DNA of 61,421 nucleotides, taken from Alistipes sp. GTDB lineage: Bacteria > Bacteroidota > Bacteroidia > Bacteroidales > Rikenellaceae. Each line of letters starts with the position of its first letter. The stretch's first letter is position 1. The stretch is taken from the NCBI GenBank assembly GCA_020026375.1, contig JAHHQN010000012.1, positions 1 through 61,421 of the forward strand, read 5' to 3'. The position numbers were made by a program, and so were the translations under genes. Shown here piece by piece: positions 26,901 to 34,974 of the stretch. The notes beneath the pieces are model-generated. The model worked only from the letters and a program-made list of their open reading frames with translations. It searched no databases and was not told the DNA's origin.

Positions 26901-27026
26901 CGCTCCGGGGAACGTGTGGCCCATACCGTTGGTACCTATCATGGGATTGACGTAGGAGCTTTGTGCGGCCACACTCATCACGGCCATACACTCCACTGCC
27001 AAAAGAATATGTTTCAATTTTTTCAT
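23991..27026 (-). CDS. GH92 alpha-mannosidase fused to a BSP-type peptidase domain
   Basis: A 1011-residue exported enzyme. After a signal peptide (1-21, ending SVAAQ) comes a full GH92 exo-alpha-mannosidase (about 24-770): VNPMIGTNGMGHTFPGA, SHTHLSGTGHSDLGD, the acid region EGNSWNFTFHVPHD, VHGNEPSHH and the base region GNDDCGQMSAW. HGNEP is the motif I associate with alpha-1,2 preference in studied GH92 enzymes. Residues about 783-1011 form a BSP domain, with HELTH at 894-898 and EGMADA downstream. GH92 proteins normally end near residue 750, so the last 230 residues are an added module. The gene is 22 bp after susD and 29 bp before a stand-alone BSP. One polypeptide thus pairs a mannosidase and a probable metallopeptidase. 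Confidence 0.92.
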   Translation of the reverse strand: MKKLKHILLAVECMAVMSVAAQSSYVNPMIGTNGMGHTFPGACYPFGLVQLSPDTDCQPHSINGAYNRKAYEYCAGYRYDDPTIVGFSHTHLSGTGHSDLGDILLMPTTGELQLKPGEADAPQTGYRSRYSHDNEVSRPGYYSVQLDDYRVKAQLTATPRVGVHKYTYPSDSREGRVVMDLNHGIYNYDGKTLWASVRVENDSLVTGYRITNGWARTNYTYFAISFSKPIKNYGYKDLEPVKYNGFWRRFDLNHNFPEMAGRKIAAYFEFDTESDADLEVKVALSAVGTDGAVANLKAEAAGRSFDELAAQAARAWEKEFSSIRVEGDENQKAMFYTSYYHTMINPSVYTDVDGRYRGLDNNIHRAEGFTNYTIFSLWDTYRAEHPLLNLMKTNQNRDMVLSMLRHQQQSAHGMLPIWSHMANENWCMSGYHSVSVLADAVTKGADVDSREALRAMVKTSKVPYYEGLDNYMWLGYVPMDDSGTSASTTLEYAYDDWCIYQVALQAGEEKIADEYRRRALSYRNVFDRSIGFARPRKANGAFKTPFDPLHTSGEGFIEGNSWNFTFHVPHDVKGLMTLMGGDRKFVERLDQLFSMQLDSKYYEHHEDITADCLLGGYVHGNEPSHHIPYLYAWSSQPWKTQYWVREILNRMYKNDIKGLSGNDDCGQMSAWYIFSSLGFYPVCPGTDEYVLGAPYMPYQELSLPNGRKFVIKAPGVSDKMRYVRSVKLNGKRYDKMYITHADILAGGELEFVMGATPNRKRGLAAEDKPYSLTDGVIVDEKDKWSGYDVGEIFFEDKAPETLGSKIYHHIIADPESYIADKARDVLNTLYFSPADRITPVRELHYEIDDIDGVSAKGGGNGNVSVWYSTRHIEKSFAKRDTARLDYETRGVLFHELTHAFQLEPQGIGDYGSNHTFWAFIEGMADAVRVANGCFTAKDRPRGGNYDDGYRTTGFFLYWLQRTKDADFIRKFNRSALEVVPWSFDGAVKHILGNEYSVSDLWEEYQHEVGDK

Positions 27027-27048
27027 TGTTCGAAATCAGATGTTACGA

Positions 27049-29013
27049 CTACCAGCCGGGATTCTGAACCAGAGTCGGGGTCTTGGCAATCTCATTACTG
27101 TTGATGGGGAAGAAGTAGTCGCGGTAGGAGAACTTGCGCACCAGCTGACGGCCCTCCACACGCTTCATCTTGTAGGTCTTGCCGTCGATAACCACCTTGC
27201 CGTTGGCATCGGGCACGGGCATCATGCCGTGGATATAGTGCTGGGTCTGAGGATACTCGCCCAGGCCTCTGTCGAACCACATCTGTGCGCGCTCGTCGCC
27301 GTCGCCCGACAGACCGAGGTACTGCGACTCCTTGACCAGCTCCGACGACAGGGTGGGAATACCCTTGTAGCGCAGATCGAAGAATCGGTTGTTCTCGTAG
27401 AACAGCTCCACACGACGCTCGCGGTTGATGTACTCTCTACGCAGCTCCTTGCTCGAAGCCAGGGTCTCGGGAACGGGAACCATGAACGAACGCTCGCGGA
27501 TTTCGTTCAACAGACGCGACACCTCGGTGGCTGCCGTGGGATCGTCGTTCTCGTTGAGCGCATCGGCGTGAATGAGCATGATTTCCGGCAGACGAATCAG
27601 GGGGAAGAACATGGCCACAACGCTACCCTCCTTGTCATAGTTCTCGAAGATGAACTTGCGCAGGGCGTAACCCGTACGGGTGTGCTTGCCGTCGCGCAGA
27701 GTCGAGTGGTTGATGGGGTCCTTGCCGCCCGGCTGGGGAGAGTAGACGGTGTTCTGATAGATGGAACCGGCGAAAATCACGTCACGGTAGAGACGGGGGT
27801 CACGGTTGACATAGGGGTTCTCGTCGTCATAACCGCCGGCCTTGGCCTCGCGGCTGAAGATGCTGTAACCCTTGCCGTTGACGATGAATTCATACTGGTC
27901 GACCTGCTCCTGGGTGGGCTGGTTACGGGTCTGGCCGCCAAATTCGGCACGGTCGGGAAGGTTATCCTGACACCAGCGCGAGTCCTTACCGCCCTTGAGG
28001 GTGAGAATGGCCTCCGTACGATAGAAATCCACGTCCTGGAACATGAGGCTCAGACGCTTGTAGACGGTTCTGCCCGACTTCGAACGCTCGTCGATGTCGT
28101 CGACAAAATCCTCCTTGCCATACTTGTTGTAGAGCGAGTAGCGCGAACCGCACTCGGCGAAGAACTCTTTGGTGGCATCGAGAACGGCCTTCCAACGCTC
28201 GGGCTTGTAGGTCTTGTACTCCTCGGCACCCACACGGGTATCGTTGTTACCCAGCGGAGAGACACCGTTGTCACCGCCGTTGTAGAGCGGCTGTGCGGCG
28301 ATGTATCTCACCATGGCCTTCAATGCCAGACACGCACCCTTGTCGATACGGCCGATTTCCTTACCCGACAGCTGTGCAGGAAGTACTGACGCAGCATCAT
28401 CGAGATCCTTACACATCTTTTCCACACTGGCGTGGACCGATTCGCGGACTGCATAGTTCGAAGCCGGCTCGTCGGGAGAAGCCAGACGGTCCATGTAGAC
28501 CATCTCGCCGTGCCAACGCAACAGCATGTAGTGGTAGTAGGCACGGAAGAAACGGGTCTCGGCCATACGCTGTTTCAAAAGACCGGGTTTCGACGGGTGG
28601 TCGGGTGTGTGGTAATGCTCCACACCCCACAGAATCTTGTTGGCCTTGCGGATAACCTGATACTGCTGCCACCACCAGTTACCGCCGTTGACCTGGGCGA
28701 TGGACGAGGGGTCGGCACTCAACTCGCCGTTGAGAATCTTGAAGGGGGCGTCGCTGTCGGCCTTGTTGAACTCCAGCTCGTCACACAATGTACCCACACT
28801 GTGCGAGTAGATGATGTTGAAGCCCGCCGAACGCGAGTACATGTCGGAATAGAGCTGTGTGACCAGCTTGTCCACCTCGGTAAACTTGGCGAAGACGTCC
28901 TTCTCCTGCTGCTTACCGTCGTCCTGTCGGTCGAGGTAGTCCTCACACGATGAGAACGAGGCCACCAGAAGCACCGACATTGATATCTTTGATAGGATAT
29001 GCAAAAGTTTCAT
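27049..29013 (-). CDS. SusD/RagB-family nutrient-binding lipoprotein
   Basis: A 654-residue SusD-like surface lipoprotein: signal segment VLLVASFSSC with the lipid Cys near 23, followed by EDYLDR, the classic SusD opening. The TPR-like helical scaffold includes ETRFFRAYYHYMLLRWHGE (the Arg-Ala-Tyr-Tyr motif of SusD) and FFPLIRLPEIMLIHADALNE; the C-terminal half has INRERRVELFYENNRFFDL, another family hallmark. It caps the SusC transporter encoded 16 bp upstream and captures the ligand. At 654 residues it is longer than the usual 500-550, with extra loops in the middle. Gene order and spacing place it in the same operon as SusC and the GH92-BSP gene. Confidence 0.95.
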   Translation of the reverse strand: MKLLHILSKISMSVLLVASFSSCEDYLDRQDDGKQQEKDVFAKFTEVDKLVTQLYSDMYSRSAGFNIIYSHSVGTLCDELEFNKADSDAPFKILNGELSADPSSIAQVNGGNWWWQQYQVIRKANKILWGVEHYHTPDHPSKPGLLKQRMAETRFFRAYYHYMLLRWHGEMVYMDRLASPDEPASNYAVRESVHASVEKMCKDLDDAASVLPAQLSGKEIGRIDKGACLALKAMVRYIAAQPLYNGGDNGVSPLGNNDTRVGAEEYKTYKPERWKAVLDATKEFFAECGSRYSLYNKYGKEDFVDDIDERSKSGRTVYKRLSLMFQDVDFYRTEAILTLKGGKDSRWCQDNLPDRAEFGGQTRNQPTQEQVDQYEFIVNGKGYSIFSREAKAGGYDDENPYVNRDPRLYRDVIFAGSIYQNTVYSPQPGGKDPINHSTLRDGKHTRTGYALRKFIFENYDKEGSVVAMFFPLIRLPEIMLIHADALNENDDPTAATEVSRLLNEIRERSFMVPVPETLASSKELRREYINRERRVELFYENNRFFDLRYKGIPTLSSELVKESQYLGLSGDGDERAQMWFDRGLGEYPQTQHYIHGMMPVPDANGKVVIDGKTYKMKRVEGRQLVRKFSYRDYFFPINSNEIAKTPTLVQNPGW

Positions 29014-29029
29014 AATGCTTATCTTCTTA

Positions 29030-32000
29030 TTAGAATGTTACGTTTACACCAAAATTGATAACTCGCTGGATAGGATACCATGTACCGTCACCGTTCTTGG
29101 TCTCGGGGTCCATATCCACATCGTCGAGACCGTCGATGGTCCACAGGTTCAGACCCTGGACATAGAATCTCACGCGCTGCAGGTGGAGCGGGTTGATCCA
29201 CTTCTGAGGCAGGCTGTAACCGATTTCGAGGTTCTTCAGACGCAGGTAAGAAGCGTTGTAGAGGAACAGGCTGCTGTTCGGGTTCTTGTTGTTGGGGTGG
29301 TTACCCAGGTGAAGGGCGGGATATTTGGCATCGAGGTTGTCGGGCGTCCACGAATCGAGGTGCATGCCCTTGACCTTACCCATGTCGTTACCCTGGGCAC
29401 CCATCACGGGGAAGTCAAATACGGCAGGACCGTTGAGCATCATCGAGGTAAGGGCAGCACCCTGCCACAGCATGCTCACGTCGAGACCCTTGTAAGCAAA
29501 ACCGATGGGAATACCGAACTGAAGTTCGGGAACCTTGGGGTTGCCCATGGGACACATATCGTGCAACTCGTCGACGATACCGTCGTTGTTCAGGTCGCGG
29601 TAAACCACGTCACCGGGAACCAGCTTGCCCCACTTCTGATAACCGTTGCCGTTGTTCATGGCGTTCAGACGGTCGGCCTCGGCCTGGTCGCGGACAAAGT
29701 GGTCGGCCACATAGACGAAGTTCTCGCCGATACGGTGACCCGTGCGCTGCATCCAGGGTACTTCACGCTCGATTTCCAGCATGTTGCGGATTTTATTTCG
29801 AGCGAAGCCGCAGTTGAATTTCACGAAATAGGAGAAGTCCTTGTTGACACGGTGATTCCAGCCCACCTCAACATCGATACCGCGGTTGATTACCTCACCG
29901 GCATTGACCATCGAGGAAACCTTACCCAGCACGTCGGGGATACCCACAACGTCGGAACCGCCGGTGTTGGTGATGATGTCGTAACGACGCTCGTAGAAGG
30001 CATCGGCCACAATCGAGAGCTTGTTGTTGAACATCTTGACTTCGAGACCCACGTTGTATTTCTGACCCTTCTCCCAAGTCAGGTTGGCATTGGCGAGGTC
30101 ACCCTCTTCCAAACCGCCACCCATATCCTGGTCGAGGTTGGGGCCCAGATGCCAGCCGTTGCCGCCTGTGGGGTTGTAATACTGCACATAGAGGAAGCGG
30201 CCGATACCCTGGTCGTTACCCGAAATACCGAACGAACCGCGAATCTTCAGATAATCCAGCCAGTTGCGTGCGCCGCGCATGAAAGGCTCCTCGGTGAGCA
30301 CCCAACCCAGCGAAACGGAGGGGAACACACCGTAACGGTTGCCGCGTGCGAAGTTCTCCGAACCGTTGACACCGAGATTGGTCTCGAAGAGGTATTTGTT
30401 GCGGAAGTTGTAGGTCACACGCGCTGCCAGACCCTGATAGCGGAACGGCACCTCCTTGTCAATCTTGGTCTCCGAACGGTTGACCATCACCATGGCACTC
30501 ACATTGTGGTCGCCGAACTGACGCGCATAGTCGAGTTTCAACTGCATGTAGGTCTTGCCGATCGACTGGCCGTGACCGAAATCATTGCCGATGGGGGTAT
30601 TCACCGTGTGGTTGTTCACCGCAGGGGTATAGGCACCCATGTAGTGCGGCTCGTCGGGATTCCAGAAGGCCGAAGGACCAACCGTGGGATAGAAGGTGGC
30701 ATAACCGCCATACTGCTCGTTGTTGACCGTCGGACGGCCGGGGATACGGGTGATGGTCTGCGACTCGGCCATATCGTAGGAGAACAGACCCTCAATCTTC
30801 AGACCCTCGGTGATGAAGTCCAGCTTGTGGCCGATGGTGAACGTACCGTCGAAGTTGGTAATCTGACCCTTGCGGTAACCCATGAAGGCAATCTCACCCA
30901 AGATGTTCTTTCGGAAACGGGTGTCACCGAACAGCAGGCCGCGCGGATGGTCCTTGTAGAAGTCATCGTTGGCCGGATAGCCGTTGTACTCCAGCACGAC
31001 GGGATACATCGAAGGCACGGTATTGGCCGTGAAGATGATGTTGTCGGAACCGCCACCCGACTCGTTGGTCTGCGCGATACGACCACCCAGACCCAGGTGA
31101 ATGTAGAAGTTCTTGGTCACATCGACATCGATGTTCGAACGCAGGTTGTAACGTGTGTAACCGCCATTGGTCTCGTAGGACGGATTCAGGTCGGTGTACT
31201 TGTAGTTACCGCCCTGGTCGAAGAAGCTGACCATGGCGAAGTAACGCGCACGCTCGTTACCACCTCTTACCGAGAGGCTGTAATCCTGCTGGAAGGCCGG
31301 TTTGAAGGCGTAGTCGAACAGGTCGATGTTGTAGCCCAGACCATCGTGGTTGAAGCCCTCGGCACGACGCCAGTTGTCAATCATCTTCTGGGGGAACATC
31401 TTGCCCTGCACGATGGGGTCGGTCTCCCAGTTGGGGTTGTCGTTCTTCAATGCCTGGTTGTAGAGGGTGGCATAGTCGGCCGAACCCAGATAGTTGGAGA
31501 AGCTGATGGGCTCGGTGATACCGAACTGCGCCTTGAACTCCACGGTGGGCTTGCCCGAATTGACACCTCGTTTGGTGGTGACGATAATCACACCGTTGGC
31601 ACCACGCACACCATACACGGCGGTGGCCGAAGCATCTTTCAGAATGGTGAACGTCTCGATTTCGTCGGGCGACAGGTCGGAGAACGAACGCTCCACACCG
31701 TCGACAATGACGATGGGGGCCTGAGCGCCGCCGTTGTAGGTCGAAAGACCACGGATATTGAGCTGGCCGATATCCTTACCCGGCTCACCACCGCCATACT
31801 GGGTGACGGTCAGACCCGGAAGACGGCCGGCCAGAGCGTTGGTCACATTGGCCGAGGGGCTCTGCGAGAGCTCCTTGACCGAGAGCGAGGTCAGCGAACC
31901 GGTGATGGTCTGCTTCTTCTGCACACCGAAGCCGACGACAACGACCTGTTCGATGGTTTTCGAGTCCTCGGTCATCACGATATCGAGACTCGTGCGTCCG

Positions 32001-32326
32001 TTCAGCGGGATCTCCAGCGGAGTGTAGCCGATGAACGAAAGATTAAGGATAGCTTCCGCAAAAGGAGCTTCGACGGTAAACGTACCGTCGACATTGGTGG
32101 TGGTACCGATTGCAGTACCCTTCACCAACACGGTGGCACCGATAATCGGGTCACCCTGGTCGTCGAGAACCGTACCACGAACGGTAAAGCCCTTTTTCTG
32201 GGCCATTTCCGTTGTGGAATCATACGCATCGGCAAAAATCTGTGTCTGCGGTGACACCACAGCTGCCAATGAAATCATACCGATTCCCATTCCCTTGAGA
32301 ATAGATTTAGTAGGATTTTTCTTCAT
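29030..32326 (-). CDS. SusC/RagA-family TonB-linked outer-membrane transporter
   Basis: A 1098-residue SusC-type transporter. After the signal region (about 1-33) comes an N-terminal carboxypeptidase-like domain (about 47-122: GTVLDDQGDPIIGATVLVKG and NLSFIGYTPLEI). A TonB box and plug follow, with QVVVVGFGVQKKQTITGS, IRGLSTYNGGAQAPIVIVDG and LKDASATAVYGVRGANGVI. A 22-strand barrel fills the rest, ending INFGVNVTF. It imports oligosaccharide or glycopeptide with SusD (16 bp downstream). It lies 87 bp after the GH20 gene; no good promoter was seen in that gap, so I treat GH20 as the operon's first gene. Confidence 0.96.
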   Translation of the reverse strand: MKKNPTKSILKGMGIGMISLAAVVSPQTQIFADAYDSTTEMAQKKGFTVRGTVLDDQGDPIIGATVLVKGTAIGTTTNVDGTFTVEAPFAEAILNLSFIGYTPLEIPLNGRTSLDIVMTEDSKTIEQVVVVGFGVQKKQTITGSLTSLSVKELSQSPSANVTNALAGRLPGLTVTQYGGGEPGKDIGQLNIRGLSTYNGGAQAPIVIVDGVERSFSDLSPDEIETFTILKDASATAVYGVRGANGVIIVTTKRGVNSGKPTVEFKAQFGITEPISFSNYLGSADYATLYNQALKNDNPNWETDPIVQGKMFPQKMIDNWRRAEGFNHDGLGYNIDLFDYAFKPAFQQDYSLSVRGGNERARYFAMVSFFDQGGNYKYTDLNPSYETNGGYTRYNLRSNIDVDVTKNFYIHLGLGGRIAQTNESGGGSDNIIFTANTVPSMYPVVLEYNGYPANDDFYKDHPRGLLFGDTRFRKNILGEIAFMGYRKGQITNFDGTFTIGHKLDFITEGLKIEGLFSYDMAESQTITRIPGRPTVNNEQYGGYATFYPTVGPSAFWNPDEPHYMGAYTPAVNNHTVNTPIGNDFGHGQSIGKTYMQLKLDYARQFGDHNVSAMVMVNRSETKIDKEVPFRYQGLAARVTYNFRNKYLFETNLGVNGSENFARGNRYGVFPSVSLGWVLTEEPFMRGARNWLDYLKIRGSFGISGNDQGIGRFLYVQYYNPTGGNGWHLGPNLDQDMGGGLEEGDLANANLTWEKGQKYNVGLEVKMFNNKLSIVADAFYERRYDIITNTGGSDVVGIPDVLGKVSSMVNAGEVINRGIDVEVGWNHRVNKDFSYFVKFNCGFARNKIRNMLEIEREVPWMQRTGHRIGENFVYVADHFVRDQAEADRLNAMNNGNGYQKWGKLVPGDVVYRDLNNDGIVDELHDMCPMGNPKVPELQFGIPIGFAYKGLDVSMLWQGAALTSMMLNGPAVFDFPVMGAQGNDMGKVKGMHLDSWTPDNLDAKYPALHLGNHPNNKNPNSSLFLYNASYLRLKNLEIGYSLPQKWINPLHLQRVRFYVQGLNLWTIDGLDDVDMDPETKNGDGTWYPIQRVINFGVNVTF

Positions 32327-32413
32327 ATTGCATAATAGGTTAGTGAATGAGTTTTTACTTTTCAGAGGTATTCCATACTTTCATGGGTCATAGGCTGTTC
32401 ATATTTTAGAAGT

Positions 32414-34711
32414 TTACAATTCGTATTTGAACCACTCGGAAGGACATTCGCGCTTCACACCGTCGTTGCCGGTGACAAAGAGCTTGAGTTGGCCGCCGTT
32501 GTAGTCAAAGTAGGTGACCTGAATCTTGTGGAGTCCCTTGGCCAGAGCCACCTGCGAGGTCAGCTCACGCGACGAGTGGAGACCGTCGTTGTTGACAATC
32601 ACCCGGCCGTCGATGGTCACCACGCTGCCGTCGTCGGAGAGGGTCGACAGGGTGTAGACATCATCGGCCGGCACTTCGATATAGCCGTCGAAGAGCAGCG
32701 CGATGGAACCCTTCACTTCCGAAGGAATGTTCACACCGTTGGTGCTTACATAGGTCTTGAGGGTGCGTGCGGCAGGAATCTCGCCGCAGAGACTGCCGGT
32801 ATAGTCCTTGCGCTCGACGCGCAGACCTTCGGCCAACGAGGCCGGTGCGGCAACGGCAGGCGCATAATCCTGCTTGAGGAACTCTGTCTTGTAGATATCG
32901 CCGGCCGTGCCGTCGGGACGGAAGCCGCGAATCATGAAACGGGTGGTTTGGGTAACCTTGACGGGAGAGGTATATTTGGGAGATGAGGGTGTGGGGACAG
33001 AGCCGTCGGTGGTATAATGGACATCGATTCCGGGGAGCAGGCACTCGACCTTGAGTTCGGCGTGGTCGACAAATGCGTTCTTGTCGTAGAAGCCCTTAAG
33101 GTCGGGAATGCGATAGTTGACGCCCATCTTGTCGAAACGCGAGAAGTGGCGCAACACCTTGCCTTCGAATGCCGCATAGTCGTTCAGTTTGTCGGCAGCG
33201 CACCAGCCCAATTCGCCGACAGCCACCATACGGGGGGTAATCATGAACTCCATGCGGTCCATCGAGGGAATCCACTCACACCATATATTACACTGCACAC
33301 CCTTCACCAGAGCCTTCTCGGCCTCGGTCAGGTCGGCCGGATAGGGATTCGACTCGTAAATCTGGCGGAGCGAGGCGTCCTTCTGCTCATAGTCGAAATA
33401 GAAGCAGGTGTTAGGGCAGATGATGGCCTCCATACCCTTCGAGGTCGCCTTCTTCACGGCGTCACCGCACCAGCTTCGCCACCACGAAATGGCACTCGTG
33501 GAGTTCAGACCGTCCTCCACCACTTCGTCCCAACCGATCATGCGCTTGCCGTTATCGTTGAAGAAGCGCTCCATCTCGCGAATGAAATAGGCCTGGATAC
33601 CGTCGACATTCTTGAGCCCCTTCTTGCGAATCAGCGCGTTGCACTTCCGGCAGTTCTTCCAGTTCTTGCGGTCAACCTCGTCGCCGCCGATGTGGGCATA
33701 CTTGTAGGGGAAGAGTTCGAAGACTTCTTTCCAGATGTTGCGGGCAAACTCCACAGCCTTCTCGTCACCTACGCAGATGGGCGAGGAGAAGACATCGCCC
33801 CACGCCTCGGCATTCTCGCAGTCGACGAAGGGATACTGCTCGATGGCCGCCAGGAAGTGACCCGGCATGTCGATTTCGGGAATGACATCGATACCGCGCT
33901 CGGCCGCATAGCCGACCACCTCGCGGATATCCTCCTGGGTGTAGAAGCCGCCATAGATGGTGTCACCCTCGACAATCTTGATTTTGTCGGCCGGAATGCC
34001 GTAATCGGGATTCGACTTCTCCTTCTCATAATAGAGACAGGTGCGGTCCTGCGAGTTGAACTTGCGCCATGCACCCTTCTCGGTGAGCAGGGGGTAGCGC
34101 TTGATTTCGATACGCCAGCCCTGGTCGTCGGTCAGATGCCAGTGGAACTTGTTGAACTTGTAGAGCGACATCATGTCAATCAGGTGCTTCACCTCTTCCT
34201 TATCATAGAAGTGACGCGAAACGTCGAGGTGCATGCCGCGCCACTCGAAACGGGGAACATCGGTGATGTCGACACACTCCATCTCGAGGTTGCTCCAATC
34301 CTTTGCCTCGATGGCATCGGGCAGCAGCTGGCGCACGGAGGAGATGGCCGAAGCCACACCCGAATAGTCGGCCGCCTCGATGAGCAGACGCTCCGAACCC
34401 ACCGAGAGGTGATAGCCGCCCTTATCAAGGCCATCGACCCGACGAATGACAATCGGAGCTTCAGCGTCCTCACCGCTCTTGACGGTCAGGAAATTCTGGG
34501 GAAGAAAACTTTTGAGATACCCCACTGCCGGCAGCAGTTCGTCGTTGGCCACACTGACCACCATTCCCTGCTTGAGGGTGAAGGTACCGTTCTGTTTGAC
34601 CATTGCCACGGGAGTGGGCAACAGAATTTCCGACATGCTCTCGGGTTGCGCACACGACACCGCGCACGCGAGACCCAACATCAGAAACAATTTCTCAAAC
34701 GAATGATTCAT
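32414..34711 (-). CDS. GH20 beta-N-acetylhexosaminidase lipoprotein
   Basis: A 765-residue lipoprotein (GLACAVSC, lipid Cys near 20). Domains in order: GH20 N-terminal domain (about 28-140), a TIM barrel (about 150-490) with HLDVSRHFYDKEEV, FHWHLTDDQGWRIEIK and the catalytic Asp-Glu pair in IGGDEVDR (about 342-346), a chitobiase C-terminal-like sandwich (HYTTDGSVPTPSS) and a PA14-like domain at the end (LFDGYIEVPADDVYTL, SDDGSVVTIDG). It releases terminal GlcNAc or GalNAc. I start it at 34711 (MNHSFEKLF); the in-frame ATG 75 bases upstream would add a non-signal-like segment and overlap promoter sequence. It is the first gene of the operon and prepares HexNAc-capped glycans for the mannosidases. 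Confidence 0.94.
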   Translation of the reverse strand: MNHSFEKLFLMLGLACAVSCAQPESMSEILLPTPVAMVKQNGTFTLKQGMVVSVANDELLPAVGYLKSFLPQNFLTVKSGEDAEAPIVIRRVDGLDKGGYHLSVGSERLLIEAADYSGVASAISSVRQLLPDAIEAKDWSNLEMECVDITDVPRFEWRGMHLDVSRHFYDKEEVKHLIDMMSLYKFNKFHWHLTDDQGWRIEIKRYPLLTEKGAWRKFNSQDRTCLYYEKEKSNPDYGIPADKIKIVEGDTIYGGFYTQEDIREVVGYAAERGIDVIPEIDMPGHFLAAIEQYPFVDCENAEAWGDVFSSPICVGDEKAVEFARNIWKEVFELFPYKYAHIGGDEVDRKNWKNCRKCNALIRKKGLKNVDGIQAYFIREMERFFNDNGKRMIGWDEVVEDGLNSTSAISWWRSWCGDAVKKATSKGMEAIICPNTCFYFDYEQKDASLRQIYESNPYPADLTEAEKALVKGVQCNIWCEWIPSMDRMEFMITPRMVAVGELGWCAADKLNDYAAFEGKVLRHFSRFDKMGVNYRIPDLKGFYDKNAFVDHAELKVECLLPGIDVHYTTDGSVPTPSSPKYTSPVKVTQTTRFMIRGFRPDGTAGDIYKTEFLKQDYAPAVAAPASLAEGLRVERKDYTGSLCGEIPAARTLKTYVSTNGVNIPSEVKGSIALLFDGYIEVPADDVYTLSTLSDDGSVVTIDGRVIVNNDGLHSSRELTSQVALAKGLHKIQVTYFDYNGGQLKLFVTGNDGVKRECPSEWFKYEL

Positions 34712-34740
34712 ACTTTTAAGGTTTTTGGTTTTTCCTAATA

Positions 34741-34825
34741 CAAAGTTCTTCAAAAAGCGACAAAAAACTGTGGCTAAAAACGCCAAAAACCGTCAAGTGG
34801 CCAATTTAGGCACAAAGGAGCCACA
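34741..34825 (-). promoter_or_regulatory. Candidate regulated promoter and operator of the utilization operon
   Basis: On the minus strand GAACTTTG (34741-34748) is one base from TAnnTTTG and 30 bp before the GH20 ATG. No TTTG occurs at the usual upstream spacing. Instead a 7-base inverted repeat, TGTGGCT at 34769-34775 and AGCCACA at 34819-34825, has its near half-site where the -33 box should be. This could be the binding site of the AraC-type sensor encoded just upstream. Seen: the sequences. Inferred: the role. Confidence 0.35.
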
Positions 34826-34885
34826 AATGGGTTTTGTTCTCAAACGAGACACTCATTTTCAACGAGTTACATTTCATAGTGTAAT

Positions 34886-34918
34886 AAAAAAGAACCCTGC
34901 GTACTCAATTACGCAGGG
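34886..34918 (-). terminator. Terminator after the sensor-regulator gene
   Basis: Perfect 9-bp stem (34895-34903 with 34910-34918), 6-base loop, followed on the minus strand by TTCTTTTTT. It separates the regulator from the operon downstream of it. Confidence 0.85.
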
Positions 34919-34974
34919 CTGTTTTGCAGGAAAACGAACAGAATCGCACGTTTTTCGACCTTCTGTCGACTTGG

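Noticed and set aside
23976..27104. 1042-codon open frame on the plus strand opposite the GH92-BSP gene
   Set aside because: It is an antisense shadow: GC-rich third positions of the real gene remove stop codons. Its translation is Val/His/Arg-rich with no domain, while the minus strand encodes a clear GH92.
29015..32254. 1079-codon plus-strand frame opposite the SusC gene
   Set aside because: Same artefact. The minus strand has an unmistakable SusC transporter; the plus frame has no family features.
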